64,000 nucleotides of DNA. Origin: Sesamum alatum. Taxonomy: Eukaryota > Streptophyta > Magnoliopsida > Lamiales > Pedaliaceae. A program made the position numbers and the translations under genes. The stretch spans positions 16,039,395 to 16,103,394 of the forward strand of contig JACGWO010000004.1 of assembly GCA_034509735.1 (NCBI GenBank), in the 5' to 3' direction. This document shows positions 1 to 11,793 of the stretch, in pieces; positions within the stretch are counted from its first letter, which is position 1; every line of letters starts with the position of its first letter. A model generated the notes under the pieces. That model saw only the letters and a program-made list of their open reading frames with translations. It was not told where the DNA came from and searched no databases.

Positions 1-432
1 AACTTAAAACATTCTAAAGATCACTAATTGATAGTGTTACTTTGGAATTGTTTTCTTCTTCTCTTCACTATATTTTATCTAGCAATAAATTATAGTTTGG
101 ATCCTTTGTGTGGTGTGGACAATACTTAGAGGAGTTCTAAGTTGAGCTCTCAAGTGGACATACAAGGAGATCCGGAAAAGGAACAACGTTAGAAGCCGTT
201 CTACGTAAATACGAACAAATGTTGGTTTCTATTTACATTTTATGTATCTTCTTGTTTTAATCCTTTAGCCACATGTCTAGCATCTTCTACTCTTTTATTC
301 ATGCTCTTGACATACACCAAACGCCCGGGAACTTCAAAGGTAACACCCCTTTAAATCCGTTTTATATTATACTTTAATTCCACGTCTTACGCTTTCGTTG
401 CGTTCCCGGGCCGTACCCGATTCTTTGATTTG
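1..432 (+). repeat. 3' part of a Ty1/copia LTR (5' end outside window)
   Basis: The stretch resembles the 3' portions of the LTRs at 54285-56282 and 59934-62168. Shared blocks come in the same order: a gtgtggtgtgga segment, then 'ccggaaaaggaacaacg', then 'acgcccgggaacttcaaaggtaacaccc', and a final cgttcccgggc block near 403-416. After the last block there is no recognisable primer-binding site, so this is either a solo LTR or the remnant of an element whose interior is gone. The exact 3' end is uncertain; the expected terminal CA may be the 'ttctttga' around 421-429. Confidence 0.6.
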
Positions 433-844
433 AAGCTTTCTACTAATTCTATGGGTTGTTAAGTAGATTGATTTTGAATCATACATGGGGTTGTGCTTTG
501 GTTTTAGACACTATAATCGGTTGCTTTAATCTTAGTGGGTTATTTAAGTATGAAAATTGAGATAATACCAATTAAGCCCAATAGCATATCTTCAACTCTT
601 TCACAAGTCTGGAAATTCCTAATTTCACAACTCAGAGGCATTTGCGTAATTTTGACTGTGAGCCTTTATTTGAAATTTATGCTTCTTTACTTTGTATTGG
701 AATGTTGGAATGTTGGTTTCTATTGGAATATACAATTTTCAAGAACTCCAGTGGATTGTTTTATGCTTCTTGACTTTGTGTTTCATGACTTTTTCAGTTT
801 TGAGTTTCATTTTGCTATTTGTTATCTGCTATTTATTGACATAG

Positions 845-3128
845 ATGGAATCTCAACCGAGAGGTACTTCTCAACCATCTCAACCGGGAGGTACCCCTCA
901 ACCATCTGCTAGAGAAAGCAATAATGTTATGGAAACAAATACATCAATAGAAATGAGCAAAGATAAAGTTGAGATTGAGAAAACATCTCAAGACAATAGC
1001 AAGAGGAAGTGAACATCTGTTGCATGGGACCACTTCAAGAGAATTAAAGTTGACGGTATTCAATATGCGGAGTGTAATTATTGCAAAACCCTCCTCAAAG
1101 CTCCAGCTGATTATGGCACCACGCATTTGCATAAACATTATGATAGGGTTTGTAAAAAACGGCCTGAAAAAATAGATATACGTCAAAGTTTTCTAAAGGC
1201 AAATCAGAAAAGTTGGTGGTGGCCAAGAGTTGGGAACGCATATCTTCAATCAAGAAGAGGTGAGACGTGAGTTGGCTTCGATGGTTATTTTGCATGATTA
1301 TCCACTTAGTGTGGTTGATCATATTTGTTTTAGAAGATATTCTACTTGTCTTCAGCCTTTTTTTAACATGATCTCAAGAAACACTCTGAAGGGTGATGTT
1401 TTAAAGATTTACAAAGATGAGAGGACGAAGTATTACAACTTGTTGGAGAAGCTTAAGTGTCGCATTGCCGTCACAACTGACATATGGACTTCAAGTAACA
1501 ATAACAAAGGTTTTATGGCAGTGATTGCACATTTCATTGATGACAATTGGATATTACAGAATTGCATTTTGAGGTATTTTCTTTAAATTTACGTTTTAGA
1601 TATATTACATTAATGCAATTTGATATGTATTGTAATGTATTATATATGTTTGTTTTATAAGTTTGCATATGTTCTAGCTCCACATACAGCAGAAGTGCTA
1701 GCTGATACGCTTGTCGATGCATTAATGGATTGGAATATCAATCAAAAACTGTCAACAATCACGGTCGATAATTGCATAACAAATGATGCCATGATTAATC
1801 ATCTCCTAGACAAGCTTCCCACGAATGAAATGCCTCTCGGTGGAAAGGTACTTCACATGCACTGTTGTGATCACATTCTTAATTTGATTGTGAAGCATGG
1901 AATGGATATCATTGGTAGTTCAATTGAAAAAATACGTGTTGTATATTGGATTGCTTCACCTAGTAGAGTCGAAAAGTTTAAGGAAACCGCTCGTCAATTG
2001 CATGCTAATTGCACCAAGAAACTAAGTCTGGATTGCAAGACATGTTGGAACTCAACTTATCTGATGTTAGAAACTGCTATTATCTACAAAGATGTGTTCC
2101 CACGCCTTAAAGTCCGAGAAAGAAATTATAAAAGTCTACCAACTGAAGAAGATTGGGTGAATGCAATTGAAATTTGTGGAAAGTTGAATCTTTCTCATCA
2201 GGTAACAGAGATGTTTTCTGGGACTCTTTATCCTACCTCGAATATTTATTTTCCAAAAATTTATGATATCAAAGTGAAATTAGATGAATGGATGAAGAGT
2301 CCAAATACTTTGATTCAAGATATGGCTTTAAGGACGTTGGGGAAATATAATAAATATTGGGATATTTGTCATATCTTGATGGAGGTTGCTGCTGTTTTAG
2401 ATCCTCGTTTCAAGATGGGTTTGGTTGAGTTTTTCTTTCGCAAAATTTATCGTGAAAGTGCAATGTTTAAGATTGATGAGGTTCGACAGAATTGCTATGA
2501 TTTGTTGCTTGACTATCAATCCAGATGTTGTACTTTGAATTAAAGTAGTTAAGATTGGCGGTTTGGAAAATTCAATGTCGTCGCTGTTGACAGTAATGTT
2601 AATTTGGATGAATGTCTTGATGAGTTTGAAGAATTTATGGTTTCAAAAACAACTTCTACTACTAATGTGCGTGTGACTTCGGAGTTGGACACATATTTAG
2701 AAGAAAGTCTCTTGCCAAGAACTCGTAATTTTGATATCTTGAACTGGTGGAAGACAAATGGAGTTAAGTTTCCTACTCTGCAGAAGATGGCTAGAGATAT
2801 TTTAGCTATTCCTGTTTCTACCGTTGCATCCGAGTCTACATTTAGTAGTAGCGGGAAGTTGATTAATCCTCATCGTAATAGGCTCCATCACACTACAGTG
2901 GAGGCATTGATGTGTTCTCGTCGTTGGTTGTGGAACGAAGTGAATGGTAATAAAAATTGATTAACTTTTTTTTTTATTATATTAAACTATAACAAGCACT
3001 ATACTTATTTTATTCTCTCTTCTTTTTTTCTTTTTCTGTTAGATACTTCTTCGATAGGTGATGGTATACAAATTTTTCCTTCAATGCTTGATGAAAAAGA
3101 TGATCAAGACGATCATGATAACGAGTAA
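845..3128 (+). pseudogene. hAT-family transposase (BED finger, RNase H-like core, hAT C-terminal dimerisation domain), broken
   Basis: Several reading-frame pieces in order give a plant hAT transposase of the zinc-finger BED/RICESLEEPER type. The N-terminal stretch starts at ATG 845. The BED finger (about 1013-1150; WDHF, CNYC, HLHKHY) follows an in-frame TGA at 1010. A frameshift lies near 1215-1230. The core continues 1230-1573 (TTDIWTS) and about 1662-2540 (TVDNC, HCCDHILNLIV, CWNSTYLML). The C-terminal dimerisation domain is at 2604-2946 (LDTYLEE, ILNWWK, FPTLQKMARDIL, STVASESTFS). Two small introns are likely: roughly 1574-1661, and 2947-3042, which has clean GT..AG borders and opens an acidic 28-residue tail ending at 3128. 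Stops, frameshifts and a degenerate stretch at 2541-2603 mean it cannot make functional protein. Family assignment is confident; the exact original start is not. Confidence 0.85.
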
Positions 3129-3384
3129 AGAAGCATAATCGATGTATCACGGAGCTTCAATATGTATTTAACTATGTGGATTTCAAACTTGATATTTTTT
3201 ATGTTAGCTATGTGAAACTTGTTATTTTTTATGTTCTTGTGAATTTTATTACTGATGGATTATGTTTTATTATGATGGATTTTTTATATTTATTTGTCTG
3301 TAATAATTTAGAAATGTTATGCATGAAATATGTTTTAATTTCTTGTGTTTAAGAAATAAAAAAATGAATACAAAAAATATTGAT

Positions 3385-3493
3385 GATTCGGGGCGGGGCG
3401 GAGCGAGGCGGGGTATGGGTTTGGGATTTTTTAACCGGGGCGGATCTCGGGTCCGGGCGGACCCATACCAGACCTGCCCCGTTGCCATCTCTA
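3385..3493 (+). mobile_element. 3' subterminal region and terminal inverted repeat of the hAT element
   Basis: A GC-rich island in AT-rich surroundings carries repeated ggggcgg/ccgggcgg motifs. It ends in 'ccccgttgccatctcta', whose reverse complement begins tagagatggcaacgggg, the typical terminus of many plant hAT elements. I did not find the matching 5' terminus upstream of 845, so the element is 5'-truncated or its left end has diverged. The 8-bp target duplication therefore cannot be tested. Confidence 0.6.
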
Positions 3494-3599
3494 GGTTAAT
3501 CCTACTAAGTATTTTGAGAAAAACCAAAGAAAAACTTTCAATTGCTAATTCAGCCAGCCTCAAAAATCAATTTCAAACTCTCCAAATCCCATGTTTACA

Positions 3600-4631
3600 A
3601 TGATTGAATATGTTTCAAAACTAATTTTGTTCTTATGAAAGATCTTAATACTTCCATAATTCTTGGGAATCCTTTCCTCCAAATGCTTAATCCAATAAAT
3701 GTTGGTTCTGAAGGAATTAGAACCAAACTCATGGAGAGAGAAAATCTTATTCCTGCTACAATTTCCTATAACCCAAAGAGATATCAAAATAGTTCAAGAT
3801 ACTTTTATATTCCAGGAAAACATCCGATCAAGAAAAACAAATACTCTTCCTAAAAGATGAGATTTCCCACAAAAAGATAGAAGAACAATTTTCTGCACCT
3901 TTTGTGCAAAAGAAATTTCTCGAATTCCAAAACCAGATACAAAATGAAGTATGTTCTGAATTACCAATTGCCTTTTGGGAAAGAAAAAAACATGTTATCA
4001 CCCTTTCATATGAAGCCAATTTTGATGAAAAATAAATTCCCACCAAGGCTAGACCTATCCAAATGAATCAAGAGCTCTTAGAATATTCTAAGAAAGAAAT
4101 TCAAGATGTTCTTAATAAAAAAAAGAAAAACTAATTCAGCCTTCAAAATCTATTTGGTCTTGTCCAGCCTTTCATGTTTAGAAATATACTGAATTAGAAA
4201 GAGAAACTCCTAGGCTAGTAATAAATTACGAATCCCTAAATAAAGCTAAGATGGATTAGGTATCATATTCCCAATAAATCTGACCTTCTTAAAAGGCTCT
4301 ATAATGCAAAAAATTTCTCTAAATTTGATATGAAATCTAATTTTTGGCAAATTCAAATAGATCAAAAAGATAGATATAAAATAATTTTTACTCTCCCTTT
4401 TGGACAGTTGAATGGAATGCAATGCCATTTGGACTAAGAAATGCTCAATCAGAATTTCAAAAAGTCATGAATGACCTTTCTACCCCACACACTTCTTTTA
4501 CTATTGTTTATATTAATGATGTTCTATTCTTTAGTGAAAACATAAAAAAACATTGGAAACATCTACAAATCTTCCTTAAACTCATAAAAAATAATGGTCT
4601 TGTAGTATCGGCCCCCAAAACAAAGTTTTTC
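3600..4631 (+). pseudogene. Pararetroviral protease and reverse transcriptase remnant
   Basis: A protease-like segment near 3640-3740 contains ILGNPFL followed by GIRTKL. It runs into reverse transcriptase segments in alternating frames: FDMKSNFWQIQI-like text near 4322-4365, MPFGLRNAQSEFQKVMND at 4422-4475, and the catalytic block, with YINDV in place of the usual YIDDV, near 4507-4521. The aspartate-to-asparagine change and at least ten stops or shifts make this non-functional. Sequence resumes as RNase H after the LINE fragment. Confidence 0.7.
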
Positions 4632-5004
4632 CCAATATTATAGTGGATATTGATTCTACTTTGGTGTTTCATGATTGACAGGGAAGCAGCTCCTCCCAAG
4701 CACCTCATGCATCTCATGTGGGAGTGCAAGAGGAAATTGACAAAATTCCGAAACTTCAAGATCAGTTTTTGTCCCAGGGAAGTCAATTGGGCAATTGATT
4801 TGTTAGCCAAAAACGTTGCAGCACAACATCTGGCAACATTTCAACCTTTTGTCTACCACCAATGCCCGAGTTTTTTGTTGGAGATTTTAGATCAAGATAT
4901 ACACTTTATGTATTCCAGAACTGTCAAACTTTCTTGTAAACTTCCCTTGCTACAGATGTAGATAAATAAAATAAGTACTTTTTGTTCAAGAAAAAACATT
5001 TGGA
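4632..5004 (+). mobile_element. 5'-truncated LINE fragment (RNase H C-terminus) inside the pararetrovirus
   Basis: Residues encoded at about 4710-4890 include CPREVNWAIDLLAKNVA, the end of the RNase H domain common at the C-terminus of plant LINE polyproteins. A short 3' tail ends in 'ataaataaaataa' around 4960-4975. The flanks are pararetroviral polymerase on both sides, so this is a short, 5'-truncated insertion. Boundaries are good to within perhaps 30 bp; no target duplication is obvious. Confidence 0.55.
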
Positions 5005-5545
5005 AAATTTTAGATAAAGCACAATTACAAAGATTTCTAGAAAGTTTGAATTATGCTTCAGATTTTTACCCAAATCTATGATAAATATGCAAGCCCTTAT
5101 ATGGTGGGTTAAAATCTCCTCCACCACCATGGACCCAACTTCTTAGTATATGTCATCCCGCTACACCCAAAATTTTTCGAACCGATGCATCTGAAATAAG
5201 ATATGGAGGTATCCTTACTCAAATTATTGAAGGAAAATAAACTATAGTTTGATATTATTTGCAGTTCGGAAAACCACAGTGCAATAAAATTATCATACTA
5301 TAAAAAGAATAAATACTATCTATAGTTTATGCATTTCAAAATTTCAAGATGATTTACTTGATCAAAAATTTCTCTTATAAATAGATTGCAGGGCAGCAAA
5401 CTAAAGATGTTAAAATTTGGTTTCAAAACAGATTTTTGCCAGATGGCAAGCTTTGTTATCTGTCTTCGATTTTGATATAGAATATATAAAAGGATCTCAT
5501 AATTATATTCTTGACTTCTTGACTCGAGAATTTTTGCAGAGATGA
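5005..5545 (+). pseudogene. Pararetroviral RNase H remnant
   Basis: The segment starts with the polymerase connection region (frame near 5015-5080) and contains a DAS-type RNase H start near 5170-5215, with a glycine-glycine pair. It ends with FDFDIEYIKGSHNY near 5467-5510 and a LTRE-like motif at 5521-5532. Stops and frameshifts throughout. The last 60 bp recur at about 7535-7615. Confidence 0.65.
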
Positions 5546-5735
5546 CCAAAAAATCAGAAGAACAAAAACTAAAGGTAAGTCCTAAACACCAAGCTAAATA
5601 CTCAAATTAGAGTATCCTCCACTCAACACCCCAAATGCACCAGAAATATTGCAAATATTACGGCCACAAACTCTTCAAAATCCAAGACACTAAGAATTCT
5701 ACCGCCCTCTGTTCAACCCACAAAAACTCCTACTC
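5478..5735 (+). repeat. Direct repeat, copy 1 (RNase H end and following segment)
   Basis: The segment from 'tttgatatagaatatataa' through the 'aagaattctaccgccctctg' block is repeated with small differences at about 7545-7815. This indicates a tandem or circularly permuted pararetroviral integration rather than a single linear copy. Confidence 0.75.
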
Positions 5736-6780
5736 AATTAGCTTCAACTCAACCTGGAAAATTCTCAGTCAACCACAAACTTCAGTCCAGAGTACAAATA
5801 GATTCACTCCCTTGGGAAAATCAATTCCTCTTGATCCCTCCAAACTTGCCCAAAGCTATAAAGATGTAGCAAAAACTTCTTCTGCTAAACCAATTAACAC
5901 TCCCACAACTCCTTCAAATTCCTCATACATTGAAAGAACAAATTTTCATCTTGATTGTGTCATCGAAGATGAATGGATCAATGAGCACACCCAAACTGAT
6001 CCTATTGAAATGGAAAATATAGTGCTTGATGAAAGGCACAACAGGATCTATGAAGATATATAAAAAACTCAATAATTTTATAAGGACATTCTCATCTCAA
6101 CAAAGTCCATTTATATTCAAAATATGCCACCAAAAGGAGCCTAACAAACTCCTCACAAATTGGCTACAGAATTTTTTATTTTTTTTTATCAATTTCATCA
6201 TTTCCTCGTCTGATTGGGGAAGTAGCCCATATGAATTTAGAATTATTCCAAACAAAACCTATCCCCTAGTCTCCTACTGGGATTATATCAAAGCTTCCAG
6301 GATTTCCTACTCAAACAAAATCAAAAGAATACCATGTCCTTTTACTTCTTATTTGGCACCAAAATTTTACCCATCAAAATACCAAATTGGTTTATCAGAT
6401 GGTTTTCGGCCGTGAACCACAAATTCTTCCAAAAGAGTACAAGAATCTTTCAAATTCTTCTCTGAAAATTTACAAATCAATTCATTTCCACGTCAACACC
6501 TTCCCAATCTTCTCAAATTCTATATCCAGTTCAACCTTACTTGGATACTCAAAATCGAACCACAATTCAAGTCCTTACAAATTGATGAAAACACCCAAAT
6601 TTTCTCTCTTGGGAAAAAATACTGCGTCAAGTGGTGGGACAAGATGAAAACTGTAAATTTTGAACAGACAACAATTCTTGAATGGTTTCAACAAAATCTT
6701 AAATATGGCAGGACCTCCATAATTCTTATAAAAGAGATCAATTCCCAACAAGAATAATTTTTACTTGAGAAGTAAAATTT
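5635..6780 (+). pseudogene. Downstream coding debris of the pararetrovirus
   Basis: The longest open piece (5635-6063, 142 codons, no convincing ATG context) is rich in Ser, Thr, Asn and Lys with an acidic end. After a frame change, 6060-6760 gives aromatic-rich text with a K-W-W-D-K motif near 6625-6650. I recognise this kind of region as what follows the polymerase in some integrated plant pararetroviruses, but cannot assign a function. Frameshifts separate every block. Confidence 0.4.
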
Positions 6781-7508
6781 GGCTGCAAGACCAGCTCAAG
6801 CCTCTACCAAGGAAGAGATGGGAAAAAATTCTCTAAGAACTTCAAAGTGATAAAGAAGACTCTCCATCTCCAGTAAATCTTGCAGAAGAAAACAAGGATG
6901 AGTGCTTCGGGATATTCAGTCCAATTCAATAAAAAAATTTCTGTTGACAATCATTATTGGCCTTCTTATCCCCGACATCCACTATGGTGACTGCATCTTA
7001 TCCCTGACATCTACTATGGCAACTACACCACTCAACTATGGTGAATTACTGCCAATATGATTGACAACCACCAACAAAATTTTAGCAAAGTGAATGATGC
7101 ATTCGAAGACTCAGAAGTCCATCAAGTTTTTAAATAGACCCAGTTGGAAGGGGTAGGGCATAACTCACTTTTGAGCACTCTTCACCCACTCTTCACTACT
7201 CTTTAGCAATACATATTTAGCAAGATCTTGTAATATTCAGGAAACAGAACAAGAATGTCTTTGATGGTTCATATCTCTGAACATCCCACAATTCTGTAAA
7301 AAGATTCTTGTATTCCTCAAAGTTCAAAAAAATATGTTAAGTAAGTTTCTACTTCATTTTTTGGTTCTTAATATTGTTTAAATTCTTGCATTTATTTGTG
7401 TTATTTCTACATATATATTTTCAATTTAAAGATCCTACAATTCCTTTGTGTTTTCAACAATGGTCCTTATATTTGACTTATTCTTGGTTGTGGTATCCTG
7501 GTACTAAA
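6781..7508 (+). other. Non-coding stretch of the pararetroviral copy
   Basis: No coding potential is seen. Near 6965-7030 the phrase 'gacatccactatgg' is repeated in variant form (gacatctactatgg), a short local duplication. The text at 7140-7330 resembles a pararetroviral intergenic/leader region by position only. Confidence 0.3.
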
Positions 7509-7521
7509 TTATATCAGAGCC
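7509..7521 (+). other. Degenerate tRNA-Met primer-binding site
   Basis: 'ttatatcagagcc' differs from the canonical tggtatcagagcc at two positions. In plant pararetroviruses this site marks the genome's numbering origin. Its position after a non-coding, polyadenylation-like stretch fits that role, but so short a match could be chance. Confidence 0.4.
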
Positions 7522-7544
7522 ATTTTTTGTTATATGTCTTCAAT

Positions 7545-7818
7545 TATGATATAGAATATATAAAAGGATCTCATAATTATATTTTCTGACTTCTTGACTC
7601 GAGAACTTTTGCAGGAATGTCCAAAAGAGCATAAGAACAAAAGCTAAAGGTAAGTCCTTTAGCCAAAACACCAAGTCAAATACGCAAATTAGAGTATCCT
7701 CCACTCAACACCCCAAATACACTGAAAAAGTTTCAAATATTACGGCCACAAAGTCTTCAAAATCCAAGACCACTAAGAATTCTACCACCCTCTATTCAAC
7801 CTACAAAAACTCCTACCA
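7545..7818 (+). repeat. Direct repeat, copy 2, truncated by the CACTA insertion
   Basis: Second copy of the 5478-5735 segment. It starts just after the degenerate primer-binding site and ends close to the TAG target duplication of the CACTA element. The sequence to the right of the CACTA element (15404 on) does not obviously continue the viral copy, so the viral sequence probably already ended near 7818. Confidence 0.7.
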
Positions 7819-7826
7819 GGTCCTAG

Positions 7827-7856
7827 CACTACAAAAAACTACGGGAATAGGAACGG
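7827..7856 (+). repeat. CACTA left terminal inverted repeat
   Basis: About 30 bp matching the reverse complement of 15371-15400 with four mismatches. It starts with the diagnostic CACTA pentamer. Confidence 0.9.
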
Positions 7857-8480
7857 GTGTAGACGCCTATTCCAACTACCGTTCTAAATAGGACCGGTAA
7901 ATGGAACTGTTGTGGAATGGGAAACCGTTGATGACGTCACTGTCGTGGTAATTGTAATAACGGCACGACCGTTCCTATTTGAGTGTCAAAATATGTGAGC
8001 CAATTTGTATACCTATTACCGTTCCTAAAGAGGACCTGATATATTTTGGACTTCAATTTGGAACACATGTGTGAAATTGGGAACGGTCAGTCGATCGGGA
8101 ACACTTACCGTTCCTATGTGGGTTCCTATGGCCGTGTCTATTTGGACCGGCCAGCTGACCGTTCCAACGTATAGTCCTACATAAGACTCTTTTACGCCAT
8201 GGGCAAAAATGTAATGCAATTACCATTCCATATTGTGAGTATATAGTAAGTGCAATATTGTTACAATGACCGTTCCCAATTGTGCTCCACTTAGGAACGG
8301 TTCGGCTGTGTGTGCCTCATACCTTTCCTAATATGCCATAACGGCTATATTACAACGGTAATATTACCGTTCCTGTCACCCCACCTGCGACCGTTCCTAA
8401 AGCTGGAACAACGGCTATATTTCAACGGCTAGTTATGTGTTCCAAATAATATTCCAATGCCCGTTCCAATATTTTCTATA
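7857..8480 (+). repeat. 5' subterminal repeat array (accgttcc / ggaacggt motif)
   Basis: The octamer accgttcc or its complement appears about a dozen times in both orientations (for example near 7969, 8023, 8079, 8107, 8157, 8270, 8295, 8369, 8390). A secondary motif, acggctatatt, also recurs. In En/Spm such arrays bind the TnpA-type protein. The assignment as binding sites is by analogy. Confidence 0.8.
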
Positions 8481-8703
8481 TATATGTCCCCCTTCTTTCT
8501 CATTGTTCTTATAATTACTCTCCAACTCATTTTGTTGTAACTCCCCCTTGATTCTTTATACGGAAAATCGAACATATCAATTACCGGGTGCGAATTTTGC
8601 ATTGATATCGATCGCTAGGTGTTTTGCTCAGGTAAGTATGCAAAATTTATGTAATTGTTAGTTATATATATATTCTCATCATTTAATTACGTAGTGTTGT
8701 GAA

Positions 8704-11700
8704 TTATACGTAGGACCAATCAGGTTAAGACAGTTGAGGAAATGGATGTATGATCGAGACGTCCTGGGTGTGATGCCGGAGTTTGAGGACGGTGTTACAA
8801 TATTTTTAGAATGGGCCCACTCCCAGCGTGCATATATGGAAGGGACAAGATTAAGTGTCCCTGTTGGAAGTGCAAAAACGAACGGTTCAAAACACCATAC
8901 GAGGTAAATTTTGATTTGTGTATGAAAGGGTTTATGCCAGAGTATTATAATTGGACTTCGCATGGTGAGGAGAGGGTGCAGGAATATTTTGAAGCATTGA
9001 CAGCGCCCCCTATGCAGCAGCAGCAAACGCCACCCATTCAAGAGGAGGGTAATTCGCATTGGGGTGATGCAACTCAGATGGATTGGGCACAGAGGATGGT
9101 ATTCGATGCCGTCGAGCTGTCTTTTTGGTCTTCGTACAACCAGGAGGGACCGACTGATGATGGTACTCGGTATTGTCCATCTGATGTGGGTCCTAGTTCA
9201 TATTACGATTCGGGGCCCTATGATTATGTGTCTGGCTTGTCAACCCGTTTTTTTGATGTAGTTCATGTTGTGGACCAATTGTTGTAGAACGGCTGCACCA
9301 CCTCTCAGTTGGCGTCAATTGCCTCTTTGGTGTTTATCAAGCCCGAAGGAGGTTTTTCCGAGCATACATATGATCGGTTATGCCAATAGGCTGATACTGT
9401 AATACCCCACGATCACACTTTCCTCACCGATTATTAAAATACGAAGAAATTGATAAGAGAATTGGGTTTACCAGTTCAGAAGATTGAAGCTTGCAAAAAC
9501 GGTTGCATGTTGTACTGGAAGGACGATATCGATTTGGAATATTGCAAGTTCTGTGCAGACGCTAGGTACAAGCCCACCAGGGACAGAAATCCTAAACGCA
9601 AGAAGTCCCCGTATCCATTCTTAGGTATCTACCGATTACCCCTCGGCTGCAGAGGTTGTATGCGTCGGAGGCCACAGCAGAGCATATGACTTGGCATGCG
9701 AGCCATCAAAAGGAGAAAGGATCTATGTGTCATCCATTTGATGCAAAGGCTTGGAAGCATTTTGACCGGATGTATCCTGATTTTGCAGCTGAGCCTCGTA
9801 ATGTTAGACTTGGGTTGTATGCATGTGGGTGTACGTACACATGATACTGCGACAAACCAGGCATTCATGATGCATGCCGCATTGATGTGGACAGTGAACG
9901 ACTTTCCTGCTTATGGGATGGTGTCTGGATGGAGTACCGTCGGTGTTATGGGGTGTCCAGTTTTATGGAGGACACACGGGCATTCTATTTACAGCATGGT
10001 CGGAAGGCATGCTATTTTGACTGCCACAGGCAATTCCTACCATCGGTTCATCCTTATCGCAGGAACAAGAAAGCCTTCACTAAAAATCGAATGGAGAGAA
10101 AGGTTGGACGTCCGAGGCTGACTGGAGAACAGATCCGACCCCATGTCGATGCGTTTAGTGTGGCTGTCGAACAACTGTTGAGTGAACCAAAAGGCTACGG
10201 TGCCGACCATAAGTTGACGAAGAAAAGCATATTCTGGGAGCTTGAATACTGGGGGGCGCATCTGATACAACACAATCTTGATGTCATGCATATTGAGAAG
10301 AATGTGTTTGATAATATATTCAATACTGTGATGGACATCAAGGGGAAAACGAAGGATAATCTGAATGCACAGAAGGATGTGAAGATCATATGTAATCAGC
10401 CGGAGCTTGAGGTGGACGAAAGGAGACCGAACGTGATGCCCAAGGAGGTATTTACACTGACGAAGGAGCAAAAGAAGAAGATTTATGAGTGGATTCATTG
10501 TCTTAGGTTTCCTGATAGGTATGCCTCTAACTTGGCCCGTTGCATCGACCTGAAAGAGTTGAGGATGCACGGCATGAAGAGCCATGATTGTCATGTATTC
10601 ATGCAGAAATTGATTCCGATTGCCTTCCGTGAAATGTTTCCAGAGCACGTGCGGGGGGCCTTGATGAAAGTGAGCCTTCTATTCCAAATCCTATGCTCAA
10701 CAACACTAGATGTGGCCAAGGAAAAAGAATTAGAAGATAGTGTAGCCATCATCCTGTGCAACCTCGAGAAAATTTTTCCTCCTTCTTTTTTCGATCAATG
10801 GAGCATCTAATTGTTCACCTTTCATATGAGGCGCGCGTTGGGGGGCTTGTGCAATACAGGTGGATGTACACATTTGAAAGGCAATTAAATAAATATTGTT
10901 ATATATATATATATATATATTTTTAAGTAGCAATTAATTTGCATTTTAATAAATACTCGTATGAATAGATTCCTACGCGATTTAAAGAAAAAGGTGAAAA
11001 ACAAAGCACACGTTGAGGCGTCAATTGTAGAGGCTTATATTGTCGAAGAAATCGGGCTTTTCTCCTCTCACTACACATTCTCAGCAAGCGAAACAGACCC
11101 GGTCGGAACGATGATCTCACGAGCAAAGACGATTGAATAGTTCGGTCCATTTTCAATTACCCAGGCCGAGCAAGTAGCGCCTTGAAGAAGAGATGGCTAA
11201 GCAGTGAGGAACTTCATGTTATCGAGACATACGTCTTGTGTAATTGTGAAGTAGTTGCACCGTACTACGAGTAAGTGTCTTATACAAACATAATTATCTC
11301 AAGCCTTCATTTCAATTTCAATTACATGTATATTTATAACTAACAATTTCACTGTAACAGGTCATTCTTGAATGAACTGTTCGAGCAACATAATTCGGAT
11401 GACCTAATAATTGATCAACTAGTGGTGACACAATTCAAGGATTTCAAGGCTCATGTAAGTGTCATCGATTTCTTGTAAATGCGATCTGCTCATTAATTTG
11501 TAATCAATTCCTTCAATTGCTATATATATGATGAACTGCAGGTGAAACCTGAATTGAATCAAACAAACGGCGAATTATTGAAGTTGCATTATTTGGGGCC
11601 TAGAGCAGAAGTGACGACATACCCGGCTTACTTCGTCAATGGCTTCAATTTCCACATTGAACGTCACAATGTCGGGAAGTCAACAATGAATTGTGGTGTT

Positions 11701-11793
11701 TGTGTGAAAAGCTCCTCATATACAGACACGGATTCTGACTTCTATGGAATTTTGGAAGAGATAATTCAGCTAGATTATCCACACTTGAAATAG
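8704..11793 (+). pseudogene. TNP2/TnpD-type CACTA transposase, internally deleted
   Basis: Order of domains: Transpos_assoc region (about 8730-8960; RKWMYDR in one frame, then IKCPCWKCKNERF and FMPEYYNWTSHGE after a frameshift near 8850); linker (9450-9690); Transposase_21 (9660-10350, with MCHPFDAKAWKHFD and, in shifted frames, FYLQHGRKACYFDCHRQFLP, AHLIQHNLDVMHIEKNVFDN); DUF4218 (10560-11160, FPPSFFD); then DUF4216 in exons near 11190-11270, 11361-11456 and 11542-11793. Stops occur at 9284 and elsewhere. Between about 9835 and 9845 the reading jumps from the start of the catalytic domain to a point well inside it, so roughly 80 residues are missing. DUF4216 is also short. Function was transposon excision and integration; this copy looks inactive. 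Confidence 0.85.

Larger units (their letters stand above)
3494..7826 (+). mobile_element. Degenerate endogenous pararetrovirus (Caulimoviridae-like), rearranged
   Basis: Protease, reverse transcriptase and RNase H remnants lie in one direction without a copia-style integrase between them. They are followed by lysine-, serine- and asparagine-rich coding debris and a non-coding stretch with a tRNA-Met primer-binding-like site. That is the layout of an integrated plant pararetrovirus. All frames contain many stops and shifts. A LINE fragment interrupts the polymerase at about 4632-5004, and the right end repeats the RNase H terminus before being cut by the CACTA insertion at 7827. It is a fossil; genus is not assigned. 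Confidence 0.65.

Noticed and set aside
535..912. 125-codon ORF upstream of the hAT transposase
   Set aside because: Hydrophobic low-complexity translation, no homology, overlaps the real transposase start at 845.
10037..10648. 203-codon minus-strand ORF
   Set aside because: Antisense shadow of the TNP2 transposase.
10896..10922. (ta)n run as a possible promoter
   Set aside because: Lies in the middle of the transposase gene, probably in an intron; simple microsatellite.
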